NCBI GenBank assembly: GCA_029204225.1
Contig: CM055106.1
Coordinates: 23,522,801 to 23,579,118, forward strand
Direction of reading: 5' to 3'
Length of the DNA: 56,318 bases
Source of the DNA: Diphasiastrum complanatum
Taxonomy: Eukaryota > Streptophyta > Lycopodiopsida > Lycopodiales > Lycopodiaceae
Below, piece by piece: positions 10,266 to 19,648 of this stretch. Positions within the stretch are counted from its first letter, which is position 1, and each line of letters starts with the position of its first letter. Both the position numbers and the translations under genes were made by a program. Under the pieces are notes generated by a model that was not told the origin of the DNA, made no database searches, and was given only the letters and a program-made list of their open reading frames with translations.

Positions 10266-11124
10266 ATGGGGGATTGATTGGTGAAATCCTTCATTAAGTG
10301 AGAGTAATTCGAGCAAGACATTATCTTTTAGTCAAACCTTTTGGGTGAGAACATTTGTGAGAGCAACTTTTGGGGTGGTGATGTTGTGTGTTTTGTGAGC
10401 TACCTTGTTAATGTTGTAAACTAAGAGCTTCCCTCCCTACTTTATGAGAACTGTGTCGTATGTGTCACCCTTTCGAATATTTTTGGAAGTCATGGATCTA
10501 AAGAGTGTTTTCTAGAAAGCCATAGTAATTGTCTGCAGAAGCCATTTTGAAACAATTAGAACTAGAAACGAAGGCCATCCTCATAGACATTTACATCTAA
10601 ACTAGGGCTACCACTTGATCAGTGTTCTATAATTCATTGAACATGTATTTTAGTTTTGAAAATTCATCCGATACAATTTGAAAATGATATAACTGACAAG
10701 ATATATGTGACATCATTACAATGTTTCATATGTTGGTGACTCTAATACTCTAATTTGGGGATCATGTTCGGAATTCTTTTCGGCAGAAAAGAAGGACTAG
10801 CATCCTGACATGGTTGGACCGATGGAATAGTCATTTTTCCATGCACGATTCACTTGACAACACAAATATTGTACTACCCTTATGTTCTTATGTGGGAAGG
10901 ACCTACAAACTAGTTGGATACACTACATAGGTGTAATGACTAAGTCAAACTAACAGCCTCCTGCTCTATTGTGCCTAAGTGGCCTTATGTTTTTAATGAC
11001 TTTCAGTGGTCCCTCCAATGGTCACTCCAAAATAAAATAGACAGTTCATTAGATGCATGATTAGGAAATAATTGGGTGCCAATGATAAAGCTATTAATAG
11101 AAAGAAGCAAATACATAATCTTAC
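10266..11124. other. Spacer, no supported gene
   Basis: AT-rich sequence after the truncated gag. No LTR, PBS or protein motif was recognised on either strand. Confidence 0.5.
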
Positions 11125-11990
11125 TTGGTATGATATGGTTTCAGCAGATATTTCACCACTACTGTGCATCCACTAAAGAGGCACTCGGCTAGGGTGTCGT
11201 TGTCATCCTTAATTGACTGCAAGAAAAAATTGTTGAGAAGTAGTACTTCTCTTCTTGAGTCCCTTGCAATGTCAAACTAAAGGAGCTGCAGATCATACTC
11301 TATAACATGATCACTGATAGAAGCCCATATGTTCTTGAGATCTAGACAATCCAGACAATCCAGACATCTCTTTTCTATCAACAACATCAGATATATCTTT
11401 CTCAAATTTTAAATAGTCATCTGAATCTATATATATATAAAAATTGAAAGGAGGAGGAGGAAGGGTAGGAGTAGAAGTATCTACATGATTAACTTGATTG
11501 TCCAAAATGGATGTAGTGGTATCTACAATTGAATCCAGTGCCACATTATTTACATCGTTCTCAGATTAAGGAGAAAGCTCAATATTCATTCTCGTTTTTT
11601 TTTTTGGAGCATCATTTTTGCTTCTCACAGCCCTCTTAGGGACTTTATGCTTTTGAGGCCTCTTGGTAGGGAGGCCTATCCTATCTAGGGGCTCATCGCT
11701 GGGTGCGGATGGCTCACCCTTATGCAATTTACAATATCTATCTCGCATTCTATATAGGAGTTGGTAATCCTTTGGCATTATAGTTACTCGCTTGGCATGA
11801 ATGGCGAGCAAAATGAGTCATCAAAAAATAGGCTTTGATAATCCTCAACAACCTCTTGAAAGAACTGAAGTTCCTCGGGTGTGAATCTAACAAAACTACC
11901 TAGATTATTCCTCATGATCTGGCGAATAGTACAGTAGAAGGGGGCCCTAGAATCAATATATTGGTCGAGCTTTGATCTCAGACAACCACC
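11125..11990 (-). pseudogene. Degenerate histone H3-like gene with long C-terminal extension
   Basis: Read on minus, about 11945-11730 encodes an H3-type fold: APFYCTIRQIM (alpha-1 position), RFTPEELQFFQEVVEDY (alpha-2, H3 has RFQSSAVAALQEAAEAY), then, after a one-base shift in a T run near 11810, LAIHAKRVTIMPKD, nearly identical to the end of H3 (CAIHAKRVTIMPKD), and an R-M-R-D helix. A basic tail follows (KRPQKHKVPKRA), a TAA at 11566, and in the same frame an acidic/proline-rich region to about 11370. After another shift, SIKDDNDTLAECLFSGC leads to a GTAAG donor-like site at 11124. The fold is certain enough to name H3. It is far more divergent than canonical H3; a CENH3-like or transposon-carried histone is possible. 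Two shifts and two stops make it a likely pseudogene. Confidence 0.72.
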
Positions 11991-12080
11991 TGCTACGTTT
12001 ATGCCTTCTCCTTCACTTTGGAAGATTTGAGACTGCGAGAGGCCCTGCAGCAGAACCAGAAGAGCAAAAATCGCTCCTCG

Positions 12081-12117
12081 CATTAGGGCCCTTTTTGGAC
12101 TCAAAAAGGGCCTCTTC
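12081..12117. repeat. Left terminal inverted repeat of the foldback element
   Basis: 37 bp, exact reverse complement of 12851-12887. Confidence 0.95.
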
Positions 12118-12850
12118 CTTGCCTAAACGTATTTGCTAAGTAGGGTTAATTAACTCACTAATTGTCCTATGTGGCAGTTCACCATGGGTTTATCATGAGT
12201 TAAATCACACTTCAATAGGCTTCATTTAGACCTAGTGTAATATAGCAAGGACAAGTGATTTAATGTAGTCTAAATTTAAAATTTAAATGAAAATATGGCC
12301 TTTATTTTTTCAAGGCCTTCAAAAAACCGTTTCTATAATTGAGAATGAAAAAAAAGGGGCCCAATATCGCCCCCCCTTCACCCCTGTTTGCTGTTCGGAG
12401 CCCAAAGATGAAGGGTTTTCTAGGGCCGCAGGGACAACGTACCTACCCGGGCCAGCATCCTGAAGGGGTACAAAGGGGGGGGGGGGGGGGGGGAGAGGGA
12501 TGTACCCCATGGTCCCCCCCCCCCCCTTTTCTTTTTGAATTTTTATTTCAATTTGGGGGCCCAATGCGATATTGGTCCCCCTTTTTTTTTTCATTCTCAG
12601 TTATAGAAACAGTTTTTTGAAGGCCTTGAAAAAATAAAGGCCATATTTTCATTCAAATTTTGAATTTAGACCACATTATATCATCATTACTATGGGCTAG
12701 AGAAATAGAGTTACTGGAGAGTTAGTGAGTGGGTTAGAATTGGGGATCTAATTTACACCATTGGATGTGCCATGTCATATGGACCATTTCATCTCAATTG
12801 TCACTCTCTTATTGGTACACATGTCATCATTAACACTAATTATAATTAGT

Positions 12851-12887
12851 GAAGAGGCCCTTTTTGAGTCCAAAAAGGGCCCTAATG
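12851..12887. repeat. Right terminal inverted repeat of the foldback element
   Basis: 37 bp, exact reverse complement of 12081-12117. Confidence 0.95.
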
Positions 12888-13319
12888 TCTACTTAAACAT
12901 ATCCATAGTGGGAAGAAGTTGGGATATCGAACTTGTACGTAGGCGGACGGAGGCGAGTGAAAGTAATGTTTGGGTTGTAGAGAAGCGATACCATATAGTA
13001 TATGGCTTCTGTGTGCACGCATAGTACTAGGCAGGAAAGAGTGTTGTACAAGAGCAATATGTTGACACAAAACGTGAAAAAAAAAATGAACAAAATTCCT
13101 CAGGGGGAGGGGAGGGGAAAAGCCCTTTACCCAACACGTCACATGTGCATACGGCCACACATGTATCGTTGTGTATGATCCAATTGGATTGTGCCATGTG
13201 TCTATGTACAAACTATTTGGATTGTGACATGTGTTAGACCAGCAGCGGGTCATAGTATGGACGAATCATGAGGTGACACATGTTGTGTTGATCGTTGACT
13301 TGAATGTGTGAAAAAAAAG

Positions 13320-13328
13320 TATAAAAGG
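13320..13328 (+). promoter_or_regulatory. TATA box upstream of the 13547 ORF
   Basis: TATAAAAGG preceded by an A run, about 220 bases upstream of the ATG at 13547. Position and quality fit a plant core promoter, but no transcript evidence is visible. Confidence 0.45.
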
Positions 13329-13546
13329 CACGCACCTCAATTTTTTTTATATATATGTTTTTCGATTTTGGCACATATCACTCTTGTGTGCTCCAGCTAT
13401 TCATTCTTAAATTAGCTACTATTGTGTGTGTGCACAAGTGTGATATCCCAGTTTCTAAGTCCATACATATCACTCCTGTGCACATCCTGGCCAACTAGTT
13501 TTTGTCGCTTTGTGTCTCTCGCGCATAGAACTGATATTTCCTTGAG

Positions 13547-14154
13547 ATGGCCTCTTCCTTCGAAGCTAACCGCAAGAGCACCCTAACTACATTTCTAATA
13601 AAGTTTGGAATATCAGAAGGCTTAGACTACTCTAAATCTCTCTTCCGGCCTTTCCTACATGTTTTTCGAACACCTCAACAGAATGTTGAAGTATTTTATG
13701 AACATTATGTCAAAATTAGAGATATAATGAATATCCATGTGATCTCCATAGGTCCTCTCTCCTTCATGTGCTTTACTGACCTTGCCCATTTCTTTTCATA
13801 ATTTAAGCAAAGATTGGACAAGATGCACGCTAGGTTGTTTGAGCAGTTTAGAAGCTCTACAATGTGTAATGTCCGCAAGAGAAAATGCCGTTTCCCTTTA
13901 TTTTGAATACATGCACTTTTGAGAGCATAAGGGGCTTACGATCAAATTGCAATGACTCCTTGCGCACTAGTGGCAAAGAGGCTCACAGATCAGGGATCCT
14001 CAATACGTGTTACTCCTTGAAAAGAGCTTCAAAGGATTTACTGGCCAATAGTTCTCTAGTTTATGACATGGAGATCCATGGTAGCACCACCAACATTTTG
14101 CTCAGATACCTCACTCTCTTCAAGAAACTAAAATTGCAACGATTCACAAGCTGA
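13547..14154 (+). pseudogene. Unassigned broken ORF
   Basis: An ATG opens 84 codons starting MASSFEANRKSTLTTFLIKFGI, stops at a TAA (13799), then reads on in the same frame through KQRLDKMHARLFEQF to about 13905. A second open stretch lies in another frame at 13885-14154. Composition is that of ordinary soluble protein rather than chance AT-rich sequence, and a TATA box lies upstream. I do not recognise the family. It may be a decayed host gene or part of a transposon. Confidence 0.35.
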
Positions 14155-14814
14155 GTCTTGAATACGAATGAGGTTATGAAATATTAACCCATGCACATTT
14201 TCATGTGAAATACTGGCACTACCTGATGGGGTCCTACTCTAATTGAGCTTTTTTTATGCTCGTGATGTTTCTATGACCTTGATGTTGCAAACTCACAACG
14301 TTTTGGAGACATGGCTATGCCTTGATCGACATTTAGTCTCTTGGAAGGTCTTCTTGCATGACCAGGTTTGTCAATCCTCTTTGTAGTAGGTCTTGCCTCA
14401 ACTGCATTAGTTCCTCTTTTCTGAGGACTAGTTTATGCCCTCGTCTTTTGTAAGGACATTCTTCAAGGACCGCTCCTCCCTATGCCTTTTGACTCATCTC
14501 TTGGCACAGTTACCATGTTTGACATGCTTCTCAAATTTGCCTTTACATTGCTATAAGAATTCTTTTGAGACTGAACGTGACAATAGGATATGAAAGTTTT
14601 ATAATTTTTCTCTACAGAAGCTTTCAATGTGCACTTTGCATAGTCTTTCTTGCTTAGGAGTCTTGCCGAAGGATGCGAAAAGCAGTTTATCTTGAAGTCA
14701 GGCGTTGTGCGTCCAAGCCAAGATAGGGCTCCTATTGTCATTGGTGGTTGGGCTTCTAGGGAAAAACTACCGTGATCTGGCACCAAACACTTGCTTTTCT
14801 TTATACGATAAGGC
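14155..14814. other. Spacer with an unsupported minus-strand ORF
   Basis: A 134-codon frame on minus at 14463-14867 has no recognisable motif and overlaps the foldback-related repeat at its 5' end. I do not call it a gene. Confidence 0.45.
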
Positions 14815-15060
14815 TCAAGTCTAAAATATAAATAAAAAGATGGCCAATATTTTTTCAAGGCCTTCAAAAAACGATTTTTATAACTTGAATTAAGGAAAGG
14901 GCGGGCGGGGGGGGGTGCGGGGGGTGCTAATAAAATTTTTTTATTAGGCCCCCAAATAAAAAAAAAAGGTGGGAGGGAGTATGGGGTACACCCCCCTGTA
15001 CCCGCTCTCTTCCCCTCCCCCTGAGCCGTTGGCCCGATTGGACGTGTAGCGACCCGGGAG
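14815..15060. repeat. Partial copy of the foldback element's inner arm and G/C-rich core
   Basis: TTTTTTCAAGGCCTTCAAAAAA followed by ACGATTTTTATAACTTGAATT matches the inner arm at about 12305-12350. It is followed by a G-rich run, AATAAAATTTTTTTATT, and a C-rich block with GTACCCGCTC. Only one arm is present, so this is a truncated relative. Confidence 0.7.
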
Positions 15061-16600
15061 TGCCATTACACCCACCCACCCACCCACCCCCTTTGTATCA
15101 TCTTTATTTGGACATTTCTATTAACTTGGCACCTTTACATAAAAGAGGAGTCAAAGGATCATCAATATATGCTGAGAATCATCTACATTATAGGATTGAA
15201 GGAGAAAAGAATTTGGATATGTTTACATATGAGTCTTTGTATCATGAAGATTCTAATATCCTAAAACATCATGTCTTCTCCTCAATAACTAGGCTAGTTT
15301 CTGGATCTACAATGGGCATAATGATTTATTGGAATATTGTGAAAGATTTGAAAGTTGTGGAAATACATTGTCAATGTAGAGGATTTAGTTTTTGGATTAA
15401 AATCAGATCTATGTCCTCCTACTATCAAGAGAGGCTGTGTGTGTTGGACAAAAGTTGTAGCAAAAAAAGTAGAGCTTCGAACAAAATATGAGTTTTTCCG
15501 AAAAAATCATTTGAGACTTTAGAATTGAATATGAACAAAAGCAAGTAATATTGCATTCTATTTGTTCTGAGAATTTATAATTAGTGAAAGATGTGCAAAT
15601 ATTAACAAAGAAAGCTAAAAACAAGAGACTAAAGCGATAATCTTGCAAGGATATTCAGAATGTCTCGAGAGGAGGTTAGCAAAACATAAGGATTCGTGCA
15701 TTTAAGTAAGTATTTTGTAATTTATCTCAGGTGATTAATTGAATGTGCTTATGCAAGTCTGCTTTCTTTCAATGCAGGTCTGCATTGGCTGCAAATCAAA
15801 ATATCAGAGATAATGATTCAATCAGAAAGACATTGGGTTGTATATTACCAAGTAAATCAACCGAATCTATAAAAGTCCACATATAAAGTCTAAAATTGTA
15901 GAGCGTTGATGATGGACATACAAAAATTCTTAGATAAAACTATAATTCAAGGTGCTTGTGACTTTGCCGAGATAAGCAAGGAAGCATATGGTACAATTCT
16001 AAACTTATCAAAGAAGCATTTCAGCAAGTTTGTATTAAGAAGGTTCCTCTTCCAAGGTCATGTCATTTGAAGCATGAGAGAAGTAGCTTAAACATAGGAA
16101 TGCATAAGATTATAGGCACTCCATTTCACATTGAAGACACATATCAGACTAAAGGAAGATGAATTTCCTACAATGCATCAAATAACCTATATGTGGATGT
16201 AAATCAATTACTAAGATATATGATTGCTTTTTATGAAATCACAATGGAAAAGGTAACTGGTAAAATAATCATAATGCTCAAGTTAGATGAGTCCGAAATA
16301 GTTAAAGGGCAAAACATGGAGAGGGTTAGTATAACTCTCATGAACGAGGCACTTGGACAATCAATCGATTAGGGAGATTTTAACTTTAGTGTCTAGTCAT
16401 AAAACAATATCTGGTGGTTGGCAACTTTCCAAGTATATTTGCTCATTCAATAATGAAATGTAATTGAAATTTTAAATCAAACTAACTAGATATGTTGATT
16501 TTTGAATCTAATGGTACATTTTTGTTGATAGGTTTTGAAAGTGAATCATGATATTCTATCATAGATATTCTGTAGAACATCTTATCCTCGGATTATTAAA
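15061..16600 (+). pseudogene. Decayed coding region, possible transposase 5' part
   Basis: Several open stretches in different frames: 15060-15491 (with HLHYRIEGEKNLDMFTYESL) and, near 16190-16370, DVNQLLRYMIAFYEIT and LKLDESEIVKGQ. These are protein-like and precede the GDLK/CIYC motif region at 16600. None is recognised alone. Reading them as one decayed gene with introns or shifts is an inference from their order and shared strand. Confidence 0.3.
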
Positions 16601-16800
16601 GAGCATATGGATGATGTAAAGCTCAATGTGCCTGGAAAAGGAGATTTCAATGTGGAATGGCATTTGGCAGGTGATTTGAAAACTTTGAAATGCATGTATA
16701 ATGTTTCTCATGGAGCGACATCCTAAGCATCCATGTATATATTGCATGAAACTGGCAAAAGATGTCACAAGAAGTACATGTATAATAAGAAAATTTAGAT
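16600..16800 (+). pseudogene. Transposase-like Cys motif region
   Basis: In shifting frames it reads VEWHLAGDLKTLKCM, then a G-A-T-S string and HPCIYCMKLAKD. A Gly-Asp-Leu-Lys segment followed about 15 residues later by Cys-x-x-Cys resembles a motif I associate with some uncharacterised eukaryotic transposase-like proteins. The family could not be named. It is cut at about 16800 by a copia integrase fragment. Confidence 0.35.
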
Positions 16801-17060
16801 CCAAACTGGAAACCTATATTGTCGATTCCATTGTTGATGATTTTTCAAGGTTTACATGGATCTTTCCTATGAAAACAAAATCTGAAATTTTTCAACGCTT
16901 CAAAGATTTTCTAGCTATGATAGAAAATCAATTTGGGCATACAAGATACTACGTACCGACCGAGGAGGGGAATATATTAAAAGTACGTTCGGCACGTTTC
17001 TTCAAAGCAAAGGCATTTTACATCAAATGACTACGCCTTACACCGAGAGAAACTTGTTCA
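16800..17060 (+). pseudogene. Copia integrase core fragment, inserted
   Basis: DDFSRFTWIFPMKTKSEIF and FLAMIENQFG are typical of the copia integrase catalytic core, containing the first catalytic region. After a shift near 16950 the second motif (RTDRGGEYI) and the TTPYT region follow. It stops at about 17060 before the catalytic Glu. It interrupts the transposase-like region. Confidence 0.82.
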
Positions 17061-17900
17061 TCTTCACATATTATTTGCTTGGAATACCAAGCCAACATCT
17101 GGCATCAAAACAAGTCATCTCTAGATTAGAAGATGTTCTATCAAAAGCTTTCATGTGAAAATACAAAAGTGTGAAAAGCTTTCAGAAAAGACTGGAAATT
17201 TGCCATCTAAGCCAAGCATAGGAGGAGCAAAAGCACGAAGATTTTTTTCAAACCACAATGTAAAGCATCAAGTATTGCACACTTTGTTTGGAAGGAGATC
17301 ATTGTTGCAACTCAGGATTTTGAGGTGAGAAGTACAACTAGACTACAGAAAGTTGATGTGTGGAAAAAATTAGACAGTATGATTAAAATTCTTAGAAAAA
17401 ATACATTTACAAATATAGAGAAGCATGTCTACAACAAGCTTGTGTGGAGTTTGTTGATGTCGTATCCAAAGCATGGGGCCTAGATCACATCAAACATTAC
17501 ATGGTCAGTTACTTTAAATAAGCCTTAATTTTTTTGTCAAAACTGATTTCAATTTTCCTTTTGCTAAATCAATATTCCACTATACAACAATCCTTAGGGA
17601 TCACAAATCATTCTTCCAATACCTACAGGAGCAATAGTATCTGGTCATCACATGGAATGGAGAAATCACACTGGCAAGCACAAGCAACATTCCATCGAAA
17701 CACTCAACATGGGAGAACTAATTCAATATTTCACTATTGTACAGCACATACTCAGGGATCACACATCATTCTTTTCCAATACCTAAGAGAGCATGAGTAT
17801 CTGGTCATCACATGGAATGAAGAAATCACATTGGCAAGCACGAGCAACATTCCATCGAAACACTTAGCATGGGACAACTAAAGAAAAAAGAAGCTACATT
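17060..17900 (+). pseudogene. Transposase-like C-terminal region, decayed
   Basis: After the copia fragment, reading frames with EFVDVVSKAWGLDHIKHYM (about 17435-17500) and EKSHWQAQATFHRNTQHGR (about 17660-17715) appear. The second is duplicated (see the tandem repeat entry). A GT/AG intron near 17505 is possible. Together with 16600-16800 this looks like one old gene, but the connection is inferred. Confidence 0.35.
17596..17874 (+). repeat. Two-copy ~120-bp direct duplication
   Basis: 17596-17714 and 17754-17874 are about 90% identical by eye; both start AGGGATCACA and end CA(A/G)CATGGGA. The offset is about 158 bp. The unit encodes the EKSHWQA motif region, so the duplication is inside the transposase-like coding sequence. 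Confidence 0.88.
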
Positions 17901-18064
17901 ATTCAATTGTTTCAATGACTTTATAGAAGAATTCAAATTAGACAAATCACCAAATCTTCAGATTATGACAAGTTCAGAAAAGCTTGCAAATTCATGGAGC
18001 AAGAGAGAACATCATCATAATCAAATAATATGTATTTACTGTATAAATACAAAATACAGAGTTT

Positions 18065-18818
18065 TTACTCTTCATCATCAGATTTTGTATCTCCTTCAAC
18101 GGTTGTATTGTCATGAAGAAATTCTCTACTTGAGTATGCATCTAATAGATGTGTATTATCCTTGTTTTTACTAAGTTCAATATATGTAGAATAGAATGAA
18201 TAATGAGAGCTCTCTCATCAGTAATTTGTAGAATGTTCAAAACATAAGATCTCTTAACGAGAATAATCTTATTTGTCTTAACAAACTCATGTCCCCCTAG
18301 ATAATAATATAAAGCTTTAACAACCATTATGAGAGTCTCCCCAACTGGACTGAACTTAGAATGAGCAATACAAATCTCATTCTTTCGAAAATGCCTCAGA
18401 TAGTGGCCAAGTCCACTATCTGTATGGAATGAGAAAGAATGTTGTCTGATATCACATCAGCGTGCAACAAAGTCATCAATTACAAGTGCAGTCTACAAAA
18501 GAAAATATGAGTTAAAAACATATATAATTTACATTTAAAAAACAATGAAATTCTTAAACATAGAAGTAAAAATCTTACACATTCTTCATCATCTGCTGCA
18601 ACCAGATCCGGATGATCTATATTGTGAGCTCCTACCGAAGTAGAGTCATCTGTGAAATGCATTAAGGATGGATGAGAGAAGCCCGTCTGCGACTGAAATG
18701 CCATGAATTTTTCTTCAGATGGCATGCTTCGTCCATGCTCAACAAAATCTAACAAAGCCTTTGTCAGGCATTCTTCCCTAGTCAAAATGTTAAAATTGGC
18801 AAAAGCTAACTTGATCAT
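18065..18818 (-). pseudogene. Two-exon gene of unknown function, intron intact, coding damaged
   Basis: Exon 1 (18818-18579) opens with MIKLAFANFNILTREE and encodes exactly 80 codons. The intron (18578-18493, 86 bp) has a GTAAGA donor and a TTTTCTTTTGTAG acceptor, phase 0. Exon 2 continues with ALVIDDFVAR, a TGA at 18457-18459, then SFHTDSGLGHYLRHFRKNE, SKFSPVGETLIMVVKALYYY and ITDERALIIHSILH. One frame change near 18175 gives a polar, acidic end (GDTKSDDEE) with a TAA at 18065-18067. One nonsense codon and one shift suggest recent decay, or RNA processing I cannot see. It converges with the transposase-like region. No family was recognised; a second transposon gene is possible. Confidence 0.6.
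18493..18578 (-). other. 86-bp GT-AG intron
   Basis: Donor TGT|GTAAGA, pyrimidine-rich end, acceptor TTTTGTAG|ACTGCA. Both flanking frames join without a shift. Confidence 0.7.
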
Positions 18819-18864
18819 ATCTTGTGAATACCATTATGAGTAGTACATATCATCATAAGACATG

Positions 18865-19635
18865 TGTGGAGCCTGTTCCCACTTGTGAAATAAATGCATT
18901 TATCATTTAGATGAGTCATATAGGTTGTACATACCATTTCATTTGAGATCTAGTGGCTAAAATGGCCAAAATCTAGTTTTCTAGCTATATGCCATTTGGC
19001 ATCATTTTATTGGTAGGAAAAGCTATTTCACATGGATAGGAGTGATCTCACACGTGACAAGGACTTCTCACATGTGTGAAAACATCAGTAGTAGTTGAGA
19101 TCCAACTTGTAGTAGATATTTGTGCAAGTCCCTATAAATTAGGAAAATTGTCTAAAATCAAGGGAGGTGGCTATAAGTTAGAAAACTTGGTCCATGTGCC
19201 ATATTGATGATTATTGGTGGATCCTTTGATGATTAGGAACTCTCACACGTGCCAAATCAGCTGAGTAAGCATCAGCTCTTGTGTATATATGGTGGCTCAT
19301 TTGGCCATAATTGACAAGAAAGCTAAATCTTGGTTTTGGTGCATTTCTTGAGTAATCTCTCCATTTGTCTTGTGATTTTATGCTTCTAATGGTTTCTAAG
19401 CTTAGGTACTTCATTATTTGCTGATAGTCTGTACTCTGATAGGTTTTCACACATGTGAAACTAGCAAGTACAATTTTTGATCATATTTGATTGTTCTTGT
19501 TAGATTTGTCAATGTAGATTTGATCTACTGCTATCTAATCTTGTGTAGATTGGTAGATCAATCTAATCTAACTCCCAATCACACTTGTGGATCTGATTTG
19601 GATCCATTCTTGGTCCTTTTTGTTGTACTTTTACA
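18865..19635 (+). repeat. Copia 5' LTR, plus strand; left edge approximate
   Basis: The right end TTTTACA abuts a PBS. The last 150 bp share CTTGTGTAGATTGG-type and AATCACACTTGTGGATC blocks with the LTR of the nested element at 5618-9814 read on minus, so they are relatives. The left edge is placed at TGTGGAGCC. No 3' LTR was found. Confidence 0.65.
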
Positions 19636-19648
19636 TGGTATAAGAGCC
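19636..19648 (+). other. Primer-binding site of the 18865 copia element
   Basis: TGGTATAAGAGCC follows the LTR directly. The next bases, AAGTACAAG, are shared with the nested element's leader. Confidence 0.88.

Larger units (their letters stand above)
12081..12887. mobile_element. Foldback/MITE-like element with 37-bp terminal inverted repeats
   Basis: 12081-12117 and 12851-12887 are exact reverse complements, beginning CATTAGGGCCC. Each terminal repeat is itself partly palindromic (AGGGCCCTTTTT...AAAAAGGGCC). Inner arms of about 110 bp (about 12262-12372 and 12567-12680) are also inverted, containing TTTTTTCAAGGCCTTCAAAAAA. The core holds a G run of about 19 (12475-12493) and a C run near 12517. 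No protein is encoded. A TA duplication at the edges is possible but cannot be separated from the inverted repeat. It lies directly at the 5' side of the H3-like gene. Confidence 0.82.

Noticed and set aside
12319-12620. Pro- and Gly-rich ORFs on both strands
   Set aside because: They read across the homopolymer core and arms of the foldback element. The two strands give mirror-like products because of the inverted repeat.
14463-14867. 134-codon minus-strand ORF
   Set aside because: No motif, and its 5' end overlaps a non-coding repeat related to the foldback element.
15064-15090. CCCA repeat as a possible minisatellite or G-quadruplex locus
   Set aside because: Only about five short units. 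It is listed as part of the repeat's edge and not claimed separately.
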